Shown here: one piece after another, positions 18,386-26,660 of the stretch
How positions within the stretch are numbered: position 1 is the first letter of the stretch
Layout of the letters: every line of letters starts with the position of its first letter
DNA from: Myxococcales bacterium
GTDB lineage: Bacteria; Myxococcota_A; Polyangia; Fen-1088
Length of the DNA stretch: 64,000 bases
Assembly: GCA_003142855.1 (NCBI GenBank)
Contig: PLNW01000106.1
Span: forward strand, 44,590-108,589
Direction: 5' to 3'
Position numbers and translations under genes: made by a program
Notes under the pieces: model-generated
Seen by the model: only the letters and a program-made list of their open reading frames with translations
Told to the model about the DNA's origin: nothing
Databases searched by the model: none

Positions 18386-20497
18386 CTACCGTGGCGTCGC
18401 GTCGGGCAGGCCGCCGTCGACGGGAATGGTCGCGCCTGTGGTGGGGGTCTGGCGCGTGATGAAGAAGAGCACGGCGCTGGCCACGTGTTCGGCGGTCACG
18501 GCGGCTTTGAGTAGATTGCGCGAGCGGTAGTATTCCTCCAGCCCGCGCTCGTCGAGGCCGCGCGCCTTCATGCGGTTGGGCCCGACAGCGGCCCACAAGC
18601 CAGAGCGTTTTTGCCCGTGAGAGAAGACCGCATCAGGGGCGACCATGTTGACCCGCACGCCGAGAGGCGCAAACTCCAGGCTGGCAATGCGCGCCAGTTG
18701 ATGAGCGGCGGCCTTGGTGGCGCTGTATGCGCCGAAGCCTGCGCCTGGGGCAAAGACGTTCTTGGTCGACACCAGAACCACGTCGCCGCCTGTGCCTTGC
18801 AGGGCGAAGTGGCGGCCGGCCTCGGCCAGCACCAGCAGCGTGCCTTCCACGTTGACGCTTTCGAGCTTGCGAAAGGCATCGAGGCCGAGCTCGGTCAGGG
18901 GAGCAACGTGGGCGATCCCGGCGTTGACGATCACGCAATCGAGGCCGCCCCACGTGCGGATGACCTGGGCAAAGCCGGCGGTCACCGAGGCTGGGTCAGT
19001 CACGTCCATGGCCACGGCCGCAACCCGCGACGGGTAGCGCTGCCCGAGTTCGGCCACCAGCCCGTCGAGAGCAGGACCAGGAAGATCGGTCGCGGCGACA
19101 TGGCAACCCGTAGCGAGCAGGGCTTCGCAGATGCCCGAGCCGATGGCCCCGGCCGCGCCGGTGACCAGCGCTACGCTGCCGCGCAAGCTGTGGGCAGTGT
19201 CGTCAAGTCCTCGCGAGCCCAACTTGGCCTGCTGGTAGGCGCGGAATTCCATGTCGAACAGGTGCTCGTCGTCGAGCGAGAGATACTCGGCGCCGCCTTG
19301 GTAGATGGTCGCCTTCACGGCCAGCCCCTGCCGGGTGATGTCGCAAACCATGGCCGCATCGGCCGCGTTCGCCCCGACGCACACGACGCCGAGCCCCGGA
19401 ATCATCAGGACCCGCGGCAGAAAGTCGCGCGCTTCACTAGCAACCTGCACGTCGCCAGCGTGCCTTTGCACATACGCCCGATAGTCGGCCTGAAAGGCGG
19501 CGACAGATTGTGCCAGCTCTTCTCTGAACTTCTTGGCGTCGTCCAGCGTCGCATGGTCCAGCCAGAGCGGAACTCTGCGGGTGCGGATCAGATAGTCGGT
19601 TGTGAGCGGCGCTGACAGAGCCAGCTTTTTGCCTTCGGGTGCCTCGATCCATTGCGCGACTTCGGGATCGAGCAAAGGCTCGAGGATGACCCGATCACCG
19701 AGCGCGTCCGGCGTCGCTGGACCCAAGACCCCGCGAATGACCGGGGCAAGCTTGAGGTACTTCTGCTCGCGATCCGTGGCCGATGGCGGCGTGCCCAGGC
19801 TGCGAGTGCGGTGCTTGTTCAGGTAGGTTTCTGCGCGGCTGACCAGTTCGATGGTTGCGTTGTAGGCCGCGCGGGCTGTCGCACCCCAGGTCACCAGCCC
19901 GTGCTGCATGAGCACGAGAGCGTGCGCCTGCGGATGGCGGGCCATGGTTTCGCGCACGGCACGGCCGAGATTCAGCCCGGCCAGTGCATAGGGAACGACG
20001 GCGATTTCTTGCCCGAATGCCGCTGTGACGGCCTGGGCGCCGTCGGTGCGATTGGTCAGCGCGAGGATGGCGCTGGGATGCGTGTGCATCACGAATTCGT
20101 GGGGAAGTACGGCGTGAACCAGGGTTTCCACCGAGGCGCGATGAGAAGAGGCGCGCAGACAATGGCAGGCGAATTCACCGGCCATGGCTTCATCCGACAA
20201 GGCGGCCAGGTCGAGCAGCCGGGGCAGGTACGCAAGATCCAGCGCGACGAAATCGCTGGGCTGCGCTGTTGCAAGATTGATCCCAGACGCCTTGATGAAA
20301 AGCGCGGATTGCCTTTCGCCGAGCACGTTGGCAAGCAAGCACTTGCAAGAGGTGTTGCCGCCACCGTGCAGAGCCAGATCAGGGTCGGACCCGAGCAGGC
20401 GCGTGGCGTAGGCAAGGACAGCGAGGTTGCTTTCGCAAGCCGCGCCTTGAGCGGCGGCGAAACTCGTGGCGTCTGACTCTGACCAACGGTTTTGCAT
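18386..20497 (-). CDS. Bifunctional class II aldolase / short-chain dehydrogenase
   Basis: The 703-residue fusion has an N-terminal class II aldolase (AraD/FucA) domain with LALHGGGNTSCK, zinc ligands in FVMHTHPSAI and MQHGLVTWG, a linker, and from ~residue 460 a short-chain dehydrogenase with VALVTGAAGAIGSGIC and the YSATK active site. This is the architecture of the rhamnulose-1-phosphate aldolase/lactaldehyde dehydrogenase type (RhaEW/YuxG, ~690 aa). No rhamnose isomerase or kinase is near. The gene lies downstream of the LsrF-like aldolase in the same direction, so they may act in one unrecognised sugar-phosphate route. ATG at 20497 is the start; upstream frame runs into the repeat. Confidence 0.88.
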   Translation of the reverse strand: MQNRWSESDATSFAAAQGAACESNLAVLAYATRLLGSDPDLALHGGGNTSCKCLLANVLGERQSALFIKASGINLATAQPSDFVALDLAYLPRLLDLAALSDEAMAGEFACHCLRASSHRASVETLVHAVLPHEFVMHTHPSAILALTNRTDGAQAVTAAFGQEIAVVPYALAGLNLGRAVRETMARHPQAHALVLMQHGLVTWGATARAAYNATIELVSRAETYLNKHRTRSLGTPPSATDREQKYLKLAPVIRGVLGPATPDALGDRVILEPLLDPEVAQWIEAPEGKKLALSAPLTTDYLIRTRRVPLWLDHATLDDAKKFREELAQSVAAFQADYRAYVQRHAGDVQVASEARDFLPRVLMIPGLGVVCVGANAADAAMVCDITRQGLAVKATIYQGGAEYLSLDDEHLFDMEFRAYQQAKLGSRGLDDTAHSLRGSVALVTGAAGAIGSGICEALLATGCHVAATDLPGPALDGLVAELGQRYPSRVAAVAMDVTDPASVTAGFAQVIRTWGGLDCVIVNAGIAHVAPLTELGLDAFRKLESVNVEGTLLVLAEAGRHFALQGTGGDVVLVSTKNVFAPGAGFGAYSATKAAAHQLARIASLEFAPLGVRVNMVAPDAVFSHGQKRSGLWAAVGPNRMKARGLDERGLEEYYRSRNLLKAAVTAEHVASAVLFFITRQTPTTGATIPVDGGLPDATPR

Positions 20498-20508
20498 GCG
20501 CGATGGAA

Positions 20509-20774
20509 CGCTAAATGACCGACCGTGATCTGCGGACCGCAGCACCTGAGATGGGCCTGAATTGCAGTGCTCTCCTTCTCCCTCTCCCCCCGGGAGAGGG
20601 CTGGGGTGAGGGTACTGTGTCGGACGTGAACCCATGCCGCGGACTTGAGGCACGACACCGGCGTCGCTTCAGCGTCTGGCCCAGGGGAAACATCACCCTC
20701 ACCCCCGGCCCCTCTCCCGACGGGAGAGGGGAGAAGAAAGTGCTTGTCCTCGAATTGCGACCGGTCATTTAGCG
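20509..20774. repeat. Inverted-repeat-bounded intercistronic element
   Basis: Perfect 13-bp inverted repeats CGCTAAATGACCG (20509-20521) and CGGTCATTTAGCG (20762-20774) bound 266 bp that hold nothing but two oppositely oriented hairpin units: CCCTCTCC...GGGAGAGGG at ~20578-20612 and its counterpart at ~20693-20737. Each unit resembles the common proteobacterial GGGAGAGGG-plus-GGGGTGAGGG extragenic palindrome. The right end includes the stop codon of the upstream (minus-strand) gene, and the left end lies 12 bases before the next gene's start codon. Confidence 0.8.
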
Positions 20775-21649
20775 CCTCTGGTGCTCTGGTAGAAATCGAA
20801 GGCGTGCTGCGGGCTCATGTTTTCGTGAACCACCTTGCGCACGGCCTGGATCATGGCCACCGGCGCGTCGGCCTGGAAGATGTTGCGTCCCATGTCCACT
20901 CCGGCTGCACCTTGCGAAATAGCGTCGTGGGCCATTTGCAGCGCCTCTAGCTCCGGCAGCTTCTTGCCGCCGGCAATCACGATGGGCACCGGGCATGAGG
21001 CGGTCACGGTTTCGAAATCCTCGGGCACGTAGTAGGTCTTCACGAACGCGGCGCCCAGCTCGGCGCAGATTCGGCTGGCCAGGCGCATGTACTTCGCGTC
21101 TCGCGCCATGTCCTTGCCCACCGCAGTCACAGCGAGCACCGGGATGCCGTGGCGATTTCCCTGGTCTACCAGGCGGGTCATGTTGGCCACCGACTGGGTT
21201 TCGAATTCGCCGCCGATGAAGACCTGCACCGCGACCGCCGAGACATTCATACGGACGGCGTCTTCCATGCTGCAAGCGATCTGCTCATTGGAGAGTTCCT
21301 TGAGAATGCTGGGACCGCCGCTGGCGCGCATGACCACGGCGTTGGTCAGGGCAGGGGGGATCACGCTGCGCAGGATTCCCCGGGTCAACATCAGTGCGTC
21401 GGCGTACGGGGCCAGCGGCAAGATGGTGATGTCGACGCGTTCTAGGCCGGTGGTCGGGCCTTGGAAGTAGCCGTGGTCAAAGGCCAGCATCACGGCCTTG
21501 CCCGACTTCGGGCTGAAGATGTGGGCCAGGCGATTGTTCATGCCCCAGTCGTGAGCGTTCGATCCCTTGAGGAAGAAGCTCCGGCTCTCTTGCGGGACGT
21601 CTGGGTAGAACTCTTTGTCCTTCTTGGTGGTGACGTCAGCTTCCGGCAT
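20765..21649 (-). CDS. LsrF-like class I aldolase/thiolase
   Basis: The 294-residue protein closely follows the LsrF pattern: [49 protein letters not shown] written [12 protein letters not shown], and Lys204 in AAFVKTYYV as the Schiff-base lysine, with [13 protein letters not shown] as phosphate site. LsrF acts on 3-hydroxy-2,4-pentanedione 5-phosphate in autoinducer-2 catabolism; here no lsrK, lsrR, lsrG or transporter is near, so a related aldolase substrate is as likely. AAGGAGA precedes the ATG at 21649. Transcribed ahead of the aldolase/SDR fusion, separated by the palindromic element. Confidence 0.85.
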   Translation of the reverse strand: MPEADVTTKKDKEFYPDVPQESRSFFLKGSNAHDWGMNNRLAHIFSPKSGKAVMLAFDHGYFQGPTTGLERVDITILPLAPYADALMLTRGILRSVIPPALTNAVVMRASGGPSILKELSNEQIACSMEDAVRMNVSAVAVQVFIGGEFETQSVANMTRLVDQGNRHGIPVLAVTAVGKDMARDAKYMRLASRICAELGAAFVKTYYVPEDFETVTASCPVPIVIAGGKKLPELEALQMAHDAISQGAAGVDMGRNIFQADAPVAMIQAVRKVVHENMSPQHAFDFYQSTRGAK

Positions 21650-21761
21650 GGTCTTCTCCTTGGCGCAGCGAAATAGTCCGAACAGGCCGCGAAACCGTAA
21701 CACAAATGGCGGGCGCAGACGACGCGGATGCGCGAAAGCCAACCCGGAGTATGCTCGCGCC

Positions 21762-22630
21762 ATGACCGAGACACCTGCTGCGCACGACAATCCTTCGCGC
21801 CTGGGGCGGTTCATCCAGAACTACTCCGGGTTTCTCTCCAGCTTCGTCATCGGTGTGGCCGGGTTGGTGGCCACCTCTATCTGGCAGTTCCGCCAGGCAC
21901 AAAACGCCGAGCGCCTCTCTACGAACGGAGGCAATGGAACGAGGTCGAGCGCTTCGAGAAGTTCTCCACCGGTGCCCGCCTGGTGGCGGCGTTGGTACTG
22001 GCCACGGCACGCACGGGAGAGCTGGTGACTTCGGCCGAGGAAGACCTACTCAAGCAGTTCCACGCCGAGCGACGTCGCTGGCTGGCTGGCTACTTGTTCA
22101 GCCGGACCTGTGATTCCGAATGTCGGGCCAAGCTGATGCAGGCCATGCTGAGTTCCTACGGCGAGGCTCAGGGTGACTACAACGACGTCTTCAAGCGCCT
22201 GCTGGCGGCCTCGCGCGGCGAAGCAGGCATCGCACTGGCTCAGCTGCACGCGCGTCTGCTCTGGTGCCAGGTCGACGCTGACGATCTGGCGGAATTCCGG
22301 GACAGCGTGTTGGTCCCGACCGTGACTTCCGCCTGCGCTGATCCCAAGTTCGACGCAGGTCTGCTGGAGGACCTGGCGGCGATGGCCGCGCTGGTTTCTG
22401 AGCCGAGTCCGGCAGCGAGTGGGGACTCCGCGGCCGCCAGCGGAGCCGTTGCTTGGAAGCAGATGGTGGCGGCGCTGGAGAAACGCGGTGACCGCTTTCA
22501 GAAGGCGTTCATCAATCGGCTCGCCCGCGCCCGCCGCGAACGCGCCAATCCGCCGCCCATGATCAAAAAGCAGAATTTCTGCAACGCTGAAGACGTCGAC
22601 AGCACGTCAGGCAGCAAAGTCGACGAGTAG
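21762..22630 (+). pseudogene. Single-pass membrane protein, frame-shifted
   Basis: An ATG at 21762 opens a frame encoding [14 protein letters not shown] and a membrane helix (GFLSSFVIGVAGLVATSIWQ) followed by FRQAQNAERL. Around 21905-21935 coding character passes to the next frame (YERRQWNEVERFEKF...), which runs to the stop at 22630 with a helical, Ala/Leu-rich cytoplasmic domain of ~230 residues. The junction requires a -1 shift or a missing base; no classic slippery heptamer is present although CACAAAACG lies nearby. Together they would form one ~289-residue protein of unknown function. Either a pseudogene or a sequencing error. Confidence 0.6.
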
Positions 22631-22676
22631 CAGTTGCAAAGTCGCGTCATAGGGGCGCGCGGACTGTTGTGGACCC

Positions 22677-22706
22677 GCCGCAGGTGAACAACCTGTGAAC
22701 TGCGGC
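22677..22706. promoter_or_regulatory. Nested inverted repeats upstream of the sigma-54-like promoter
   Basis: GCCGCAG (22677-22683) pairs with CTGCGGC (22700-22706), and inside, CAGGT and ACCTG also pair around GAACA. The two pairings exclude each other partly. It could be an enhancer-binding-protein site or attenuating hairpin just upstream of the promoter at 22723. Confidence 0.35.
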
Positions 22707-22722
22707 ACCGATCCGGGGCACC

Positions 22723-22737
22723 TGGCACGCCGCTAGC
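22723..22737 (+). promoter_or_regulatory. Sigma-54 (RpoN) promoter-like site
   Basis: TGGCACGCCGCTAGC matches the consensus TGGCACG-N4-TTGC at every fixed position but one (A for T at the base before GC), with GG and GC ten bases apart as required. The start of transcription would be near 22749, giving a ~58-base leader with GGAGGA before the sigma gene's ATG. Confidence 0.6.
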
Positions 22738-22806
22738 ATGAGCGGAGGGGCGAGCTGACCAGAACCCAGGTTGGGGGCTGGCGTCTACGAACGCGGAGGA
22801 AGCCCA

Positions 22807-23355
22807 ATGGCCACGAACATTCACAGCACCAAGGCCGAGAATCCAGTAGCTGCCGAGCTTGCCAGTTCGCTGGTGCGCGAGCGCTTGGTCCATGTGGCCC
22901 TCTCTGTCTTGCGCGACGGGACCGAGGCCGAGGACGCTGCCCACGATGCGGTCGAGCAGGCTTTGCGTGGCTCAGGATCGTTTCGCGCAAAATCTCTGGT
23001 GAGCACATGGCTTCATCGGGTGGTGGTGAACGCGGCGCTCATGCGAGCCCGCCGACGGCGGCGAGCCGCTGAGCGCGTGGCGGCCAACGACCAGTCAGGG
23101 CAGGGTGATGTGGTGGCGCTGTTGTCGGATTCGAGGCCCGCGCCTGCGGTGCTCTTGGAAGACAGGGAAGACCGCTTTCGCTTGCACGCAGCCGTGGCCG
23201 AGTTGCCCCGTCCCTATCGAGACGTGGTCCAGCTTTGCGTGTTCGAGGAACTACCTCTCCCCGATGCGGCTCGCTCGCTGGGCATCACCAGTCAGGCCGC
23301 TCGAACGCGTATGTGCCGGGCGCGGGCTCAGTTGCGCGAGCGCCTCGCTGCATAG
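22807..23355 (+). CDS. ECF-type RNA polymerase sigma factor
   Basis: The 182-residue protein has region 2 (LRDGTEAEDAAHDAVEQALR then STWLHRVVVNAALMRARRRRR) and region 4 (LPRPYRDVVQLCVFEELPLP, DAARSLGITSQAARTRMCRA), the two-domain ECF layout without region 3. GGAGGA lies eight bases before the ATG at 22807. No anti-sigma gene overlaps it on either side, unusual for ECF factors, so control may be transcriptional through the sigma-54-like site at 22723. Confidence 0.9.
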   Translation: MATNIHSTKAENPVAAELASSLVRERLVHVALSVLRDGTEAEDAAHDAVEQALRGSGSFRAKSLVSTWLHRVVVNAALMRARRRRRAAERVAANDQSGQGDVVALLSDSRPAPAVLLEDREDRFRLHAAVAELPRPYRDVVQLCVFEELPLPDAARSLGITSQAARTRMCRARAQLRERLAA

Positions 23356-23988
23356 GCCTCGCATTGCGGACGCCGCATGGGTTTTGAGATCAGCGGGATA
23401 GCCGTGTCCCGCTGAGAACACGGAGGAGAGAGGGAGTCCACAGAGGGCGGCTTGTCGCGAACCTCGGATCTGCGGAACCCACGTCGCCACCGGCTCATGT
23501 GCCCGGCGAGGTCGCGTGGGTTCCGTCGTAACCCACATGGCGACGGAGTGCTGCCCGATACCAAACGGTCCACCATGAACGTCGAAACCGGCAGCCACTC
23601 CGCCACCATGTTGAGGCTCTCGCCCCCGCGTCCCCCCACGCCACCAACGTCGCCCATCCGAACCCCTGGCCTGCCCGCCTCCACACGGTACCCCATGCAG
23701 GCCCCCACACTGAGCGCCTCGTCCCTTCCCAGACCGTCGCTTTTGATACAAACTCCGTGCCACCTCCATGCAGCCGAAGCCTGATAGATTCGCCTGCCGA
23801 TGTGGTCTGGCGTTACGGGTTAGTAATTTCTCCCTGTCGCGTGACACGAGATGGGAACATCGTGACGCACTTGTTGCACCCTTCCGCGTTGTTTGGACAT
23901 CTCAAGTCAGGAACCTTGAAGAAGCGAATCGCCTTGCTTTGCTCCCACAGAGAATCAACCATATCGCCTGGTACCGGGATTTCCGACA
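23356..23988. other. 633-bp spacer without a supported gene
   Basis: Short frames exist on both strands, but none has a convincing start or composition. It holds one copy of a dispersed repeat (23410-23450) and a minus-strand sigma-54-like sequence (23747-23762). The rightmost part is AT-richer and presumably contains the promoter of the response regulator. Confidence 0.5.
23410..23450 (-). repeat. Dispersed repeat family 2, copy A
   Basis: The segment beginning CGCTGAGAACACGGAGGAGA and ending CCACAGAGGGCGG matches copies at 34904, 45449 and, partly, 45370 and 45565. It lies 55 bases downstream of the ECF sigma gene. Confidence 0.65.
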
Positions 23989-25335
23989 ATGCTTGACATA
24001 CTCCTAGTGGACGATGAGGCCGACATTCGGTTGCCACTCGGCGAGGCGCTGAGAGAGCTCGGCCATCGTGTGGCCCTGGCCGCTGACGGCGACGAGGCCA
24101 TGCAGTGCCTGGATCGCCAGATTTTCAACTTGGTCCTGAGCGACATCCGCTTGCCCAAGGTTGATGGGTTTACCATTTTGCGCCGCCTGCGCGACGAGCA
24201 GCCTGATACCCACGTGGTGCTGATGACCGCCTTCGGCACGATTCAGGAAGCGGTCCTCGCCGTCAAGGAGACGGCAATCGAGTACGTCACCAAGCCGTTC
24301 GAGCTGCCTGAGGTCTTGAATATCGTTCAGCGTATCGACGAGCGCTGGAAGCTCTTGCGCGATCTGGCCGCGGCTCGGGCTGAATTGGCGACGCGCAAGG
24401 TCGGCGAAATGATCGAAGGTCGATCGCCGGCCATCGTGCACTTGCGCAACCAGATCAGCGCCATTGCTGCTAGCCCGGCGGCCGTGCTCCTGACCGGAGA
24501 AAGCGGCACCGGCAAGGAGTTGGCGGCGCGCATGATCCATGCGTGCAGCGACCGGAGCGACGCGCCCTTCGTGGCGGTCAACTGCGCGGCGGTTCCGGCG
24601 GCGCTCATCGAGGCCGAACTATTCGGACACGAGCGGGGTGCGTTCACGGGAGCGGTCAAACGTCGCGACGGCCGCTTCAAGGCTGCCGACGGCGGCACGC
24701 TGTTCCTGGACGAGATCGGCGAGATGCCGGCCGACGTGCAGGCCAAGCTCTTGCGCGTGATCCAGGAAGGCTCGTTCGAGCCCATCGGGACCAACACCTC
24801 GGTGAAGGTCGACGTCCGCCTGGTTTCGGCCAGCAACCGCGATCTCAAGGGCAGTGCCACGGACGGTAGCTTTCGCCAGGATCTCTACTACCGGATCAAG
24901 GTGTTCGAACTGCGCCTGCCACCGCTACGCGAACGGCTCACCGACTTGCCCATTCTGGTCGAGCAGTTTTTGCGTGAATTCACCCCGGCCGGCACCACGC
25001 CGCCCACTATTTCGCCGGCTGGCTGGGCTGCGCTGCAAGGCTACGGCTATCCGGGCAACGTGCGCGAGCTGAAGCATGCCATCCAGCACGCCAGCATCTT
25101 GGCGCGGGGCCAGGAGATCCAGGTCCACCATCTCCCGGCCGAATTCCACGGCAACGCGCGGCCCGTGTCAGGTGATCGCGTCGAACCGCTTGCCTTCGTG
25201 ATGGCCCAGTTCGAAAAGGACTACATTGAGCGCACTCTGAAAATGGCCGAGGGTGAGCGCCGCCGCGCCGCCGAGATGCTGGGGATCTCCCGCAAGAATC
25301 TGTGGGAGAAGATGGTCAAGTACGGATTACATTGA
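23989..25335 (+). CDS. NtrC-family sigma-54 response regulator
   Basis: The 448-residue activator has a receiver domain with acidic pocket (LLVDDEAD) and phospho-acceptor Asp52 (LVLSDIRLPKVDG), an AAA+ domain with Walker A GESGTGKE, the sigma-54 contact loop GAFTGAVKRR, Walker B GGTLFLDEIGEM, the arginine finger region, and a Fis-type C-terminal helix-turn-helix (RRAAEMLGISRKNLWEKMVK). All residues for phosphorylation and ATP hydrolysis are intact. Its stop codon directly abuts the stop of the convergent histidine kinase gene, suggesting partnership. A sigma-54-like promoter lies 1.2 kb upstream, before the ECF sigma gene. Confidence 0.93.
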   Translation: MLDILLVDDEADIRLPLGEALRELGHRVALAADGDEAMQCLDRQIFNLVLSDIRLPKVDGFTILRRLRDEQPDTHVVLMTAFGTIQEAVLAVKETAIEYVTKPFELPEVLNIVQRIDERWKLLRDLAAARAELATRKVGEMIEGRSPAIVHLRNQISAIAASPAAVLLTGESGTGKELAARMIHACSDRSDAPFVAVNCAAVPAALIEAELFGHERGAFTGAVKRRDGRFKAADGGTLFLDEIGEMPADVQAKLLRVIQEGSFEPIGTNTSVKVDVRLVSASNRDLKGSATDGSFRQDLYYRIKVFELRLPPLRERLTDLPILVEQFLREFTPAGTTPPTISPAGWAALQGYGYPGNVRELKHAIQHASILARGQEIQVHHLPAEFHGNARPVSGDRVEPLAFVMAQFEKDYIERTLKMAEGERRRAAEMLGISRKNLWEKMVKYGLH

Positions 25336-26556
25336 TTACGGCCGGTGGGCCGCGACCGGACGAGGAAATTCGCCCTCGGGGCCTGCGACGGGGAGCGCGA
25401 AATGGAAGGTGGCCTGGCGATTGGGTGTGCTCTCAACCCAGAGGCGGCCGCCGTGTCGTTCCACCAGCATGCGGGCGACGAAGAGTCCCATCCCGTAGCC
25501 ATGATCGGCTTTGAGCTGGTCAAGCTGGCTGCTGGGAGGGCTGGGCGGCTCAGCGCTAGCATGGGTTCGGCCAGGAACCACCACGGCGAAGCGCACTTCG
25601 TCGTCGGCCGCGGCAACCCGCAAGGTGACTTCTGCGCCATCTGCGCAGTTTTGCAGCGCGATGAGGAGCACGCTGATGAGCGCGCGTTCCAGTCGAACGA
25701 TGTCGGCCGTGATCAGGACAGGGCCGTCAGGAAGCGCGAGCCTGACCCGGGTGGTGTCGAGGGAACGAGCATTGCGTGCGAGGATCTCGGGCAGCATGTG
25801 CTCGATGGCCACCGGACGCAGTTCCAGCCTGAGCTGGCCCGAGCGAACGCGCGACGAGTCGACCAATTCCTCGATCATCGCATCCAGACGCCGCGCCGCC
25901 GCGATCACGACCGAAGCAAAGCGTTGCTCCTTTTCCAGGCCCCGCTCAGTCAGAGCTTTCTGCAGAAGTTGCGCGTTGAGGTGAACCGAGGTCAGCGGGT
26001 TGCGAATGTCGTGTGACACCAAGCGGATCATCTGCTCGTGGTGCTGTTCCAGGGTGCGCAACATGGTGACGTCCAACAGGGCCACCGCGGCTCCGCCGCA
26101 TGCGCCCCCGGCCAGCACGATGGGCACCGCGCTGGTCGACAACCAGGTCGTGCGGCCATCCCGGTGAACGCCGATATCCAAGTTGCGTACGGTCTCGCCG
26201 TGCAGGGCTCGAAGCCCGGGCCAGGACTCGACCGGCAGGGGCACACCGTCGCTTCCGGCGAGAAGGGTACGCGCCAGGACGTTGCGCACAGACTGCCCGA
26301 CGTCCTGGTCGGCCAGGCCGAGCATCGATCGAGCCCTATGGTTGGCGCTGGCTAGCACTCCGTCGGCCGCCAGCACGACCAAGCCTTCGGAAGTGGCGGC
26401 GAGCAGGGCTTCCCGTTCGAGCTCTGCGCTCGGAGTGGGCCGCGTCTGGTCTTGTACCTCGGGCGCGTTCCTTCCCTTGGATGCACGCAGAGCCCGAGCA
26501 GCGCGCGCAAGTTGCGTCGCCCGGATTCTTCGCCTGCGGTCCCGGTCCTGCACCAT
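25336..26556 (-). CDS. PAS-domain histidine kinase with degenerate ATP-binding domain
   Basis: The 406-residue soluble protein has a PAS domain (~residues 50-165), a HisKA helix with His182 in LVSHDIRNPLTSVHLNAQLL, and a HATPase_c domain. The latter is altered: in the N box (~291-305, RALISVLLIALQNCADG) the Mg-binding Asn is Ile299, and the G1 box, normally DxGxG, reads VVVPGR with no Asp; the G2 motif HGYGMGLFVAR is kept. It may have lost kinase activity and act as a phosphatase or scaffold. No transmembrane segment, so the signal is cytoplasmic. Convergent and abutting the NtrC-type regulator. Confidence 0.85.
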   Translation of the reverse strand: MVQDRDRRRRIRATQLARAARALRASKGRNAPEVQDQTRPTPSAELEREALLAATSEGLVVLAADGVLASANHRARSMLGLADQDVGQSVRNVLARTLLAGSDGVPLPVESWPGLRALHGETVRNLDIGVHRDGRTTWLSTSAVPIVLAGGACGGAAVALLDVTMLRTLEQHHEQMIRLVSHDIRNPLTSVHLNAQLLQKALTERGLEKEQRFASVVIAAARRLDAMIEELVDSSRVRSGQLRLELRPVAIEHMLPEILARNARSLDTTRVRLALPDGPVLITADIVRLERALISVLLIALQNCADGAEVTLRVAAADDEVRFAVVVPGRTHASAEPPSPPSSQLDQLKADHGYGMGLFVARMLVERHGGRLWVESTPNRQATFHFALPVAGPEGEFPRPVAAHRP

Positions 26557-26660
26557 GGCCGAAATTATCCAGTGCCAGGCAGGCCCTTGCCAGCGCGATT
26601 GTCACGTTTCACGCGGTCACGCGCCCTGGGAGCGAGAAGATAGGTGGGGTCAGGCGCCAG

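Noticed and set aside
20578..20737. The two GGGAGAGGG hairpins considered as Rho-independent terminators
   Set aside because: No T-tract follows either stem, and they lie inside an inverted-repeat-bounded unit within a probable operon; treated as repeat element.
21905..21935. Programmed -1 frameshift
   Set aside because: No XXXYYYZ slippery site in the right phase and no obvious downstream pseudoknot; mutation or sequencing error is simpler.
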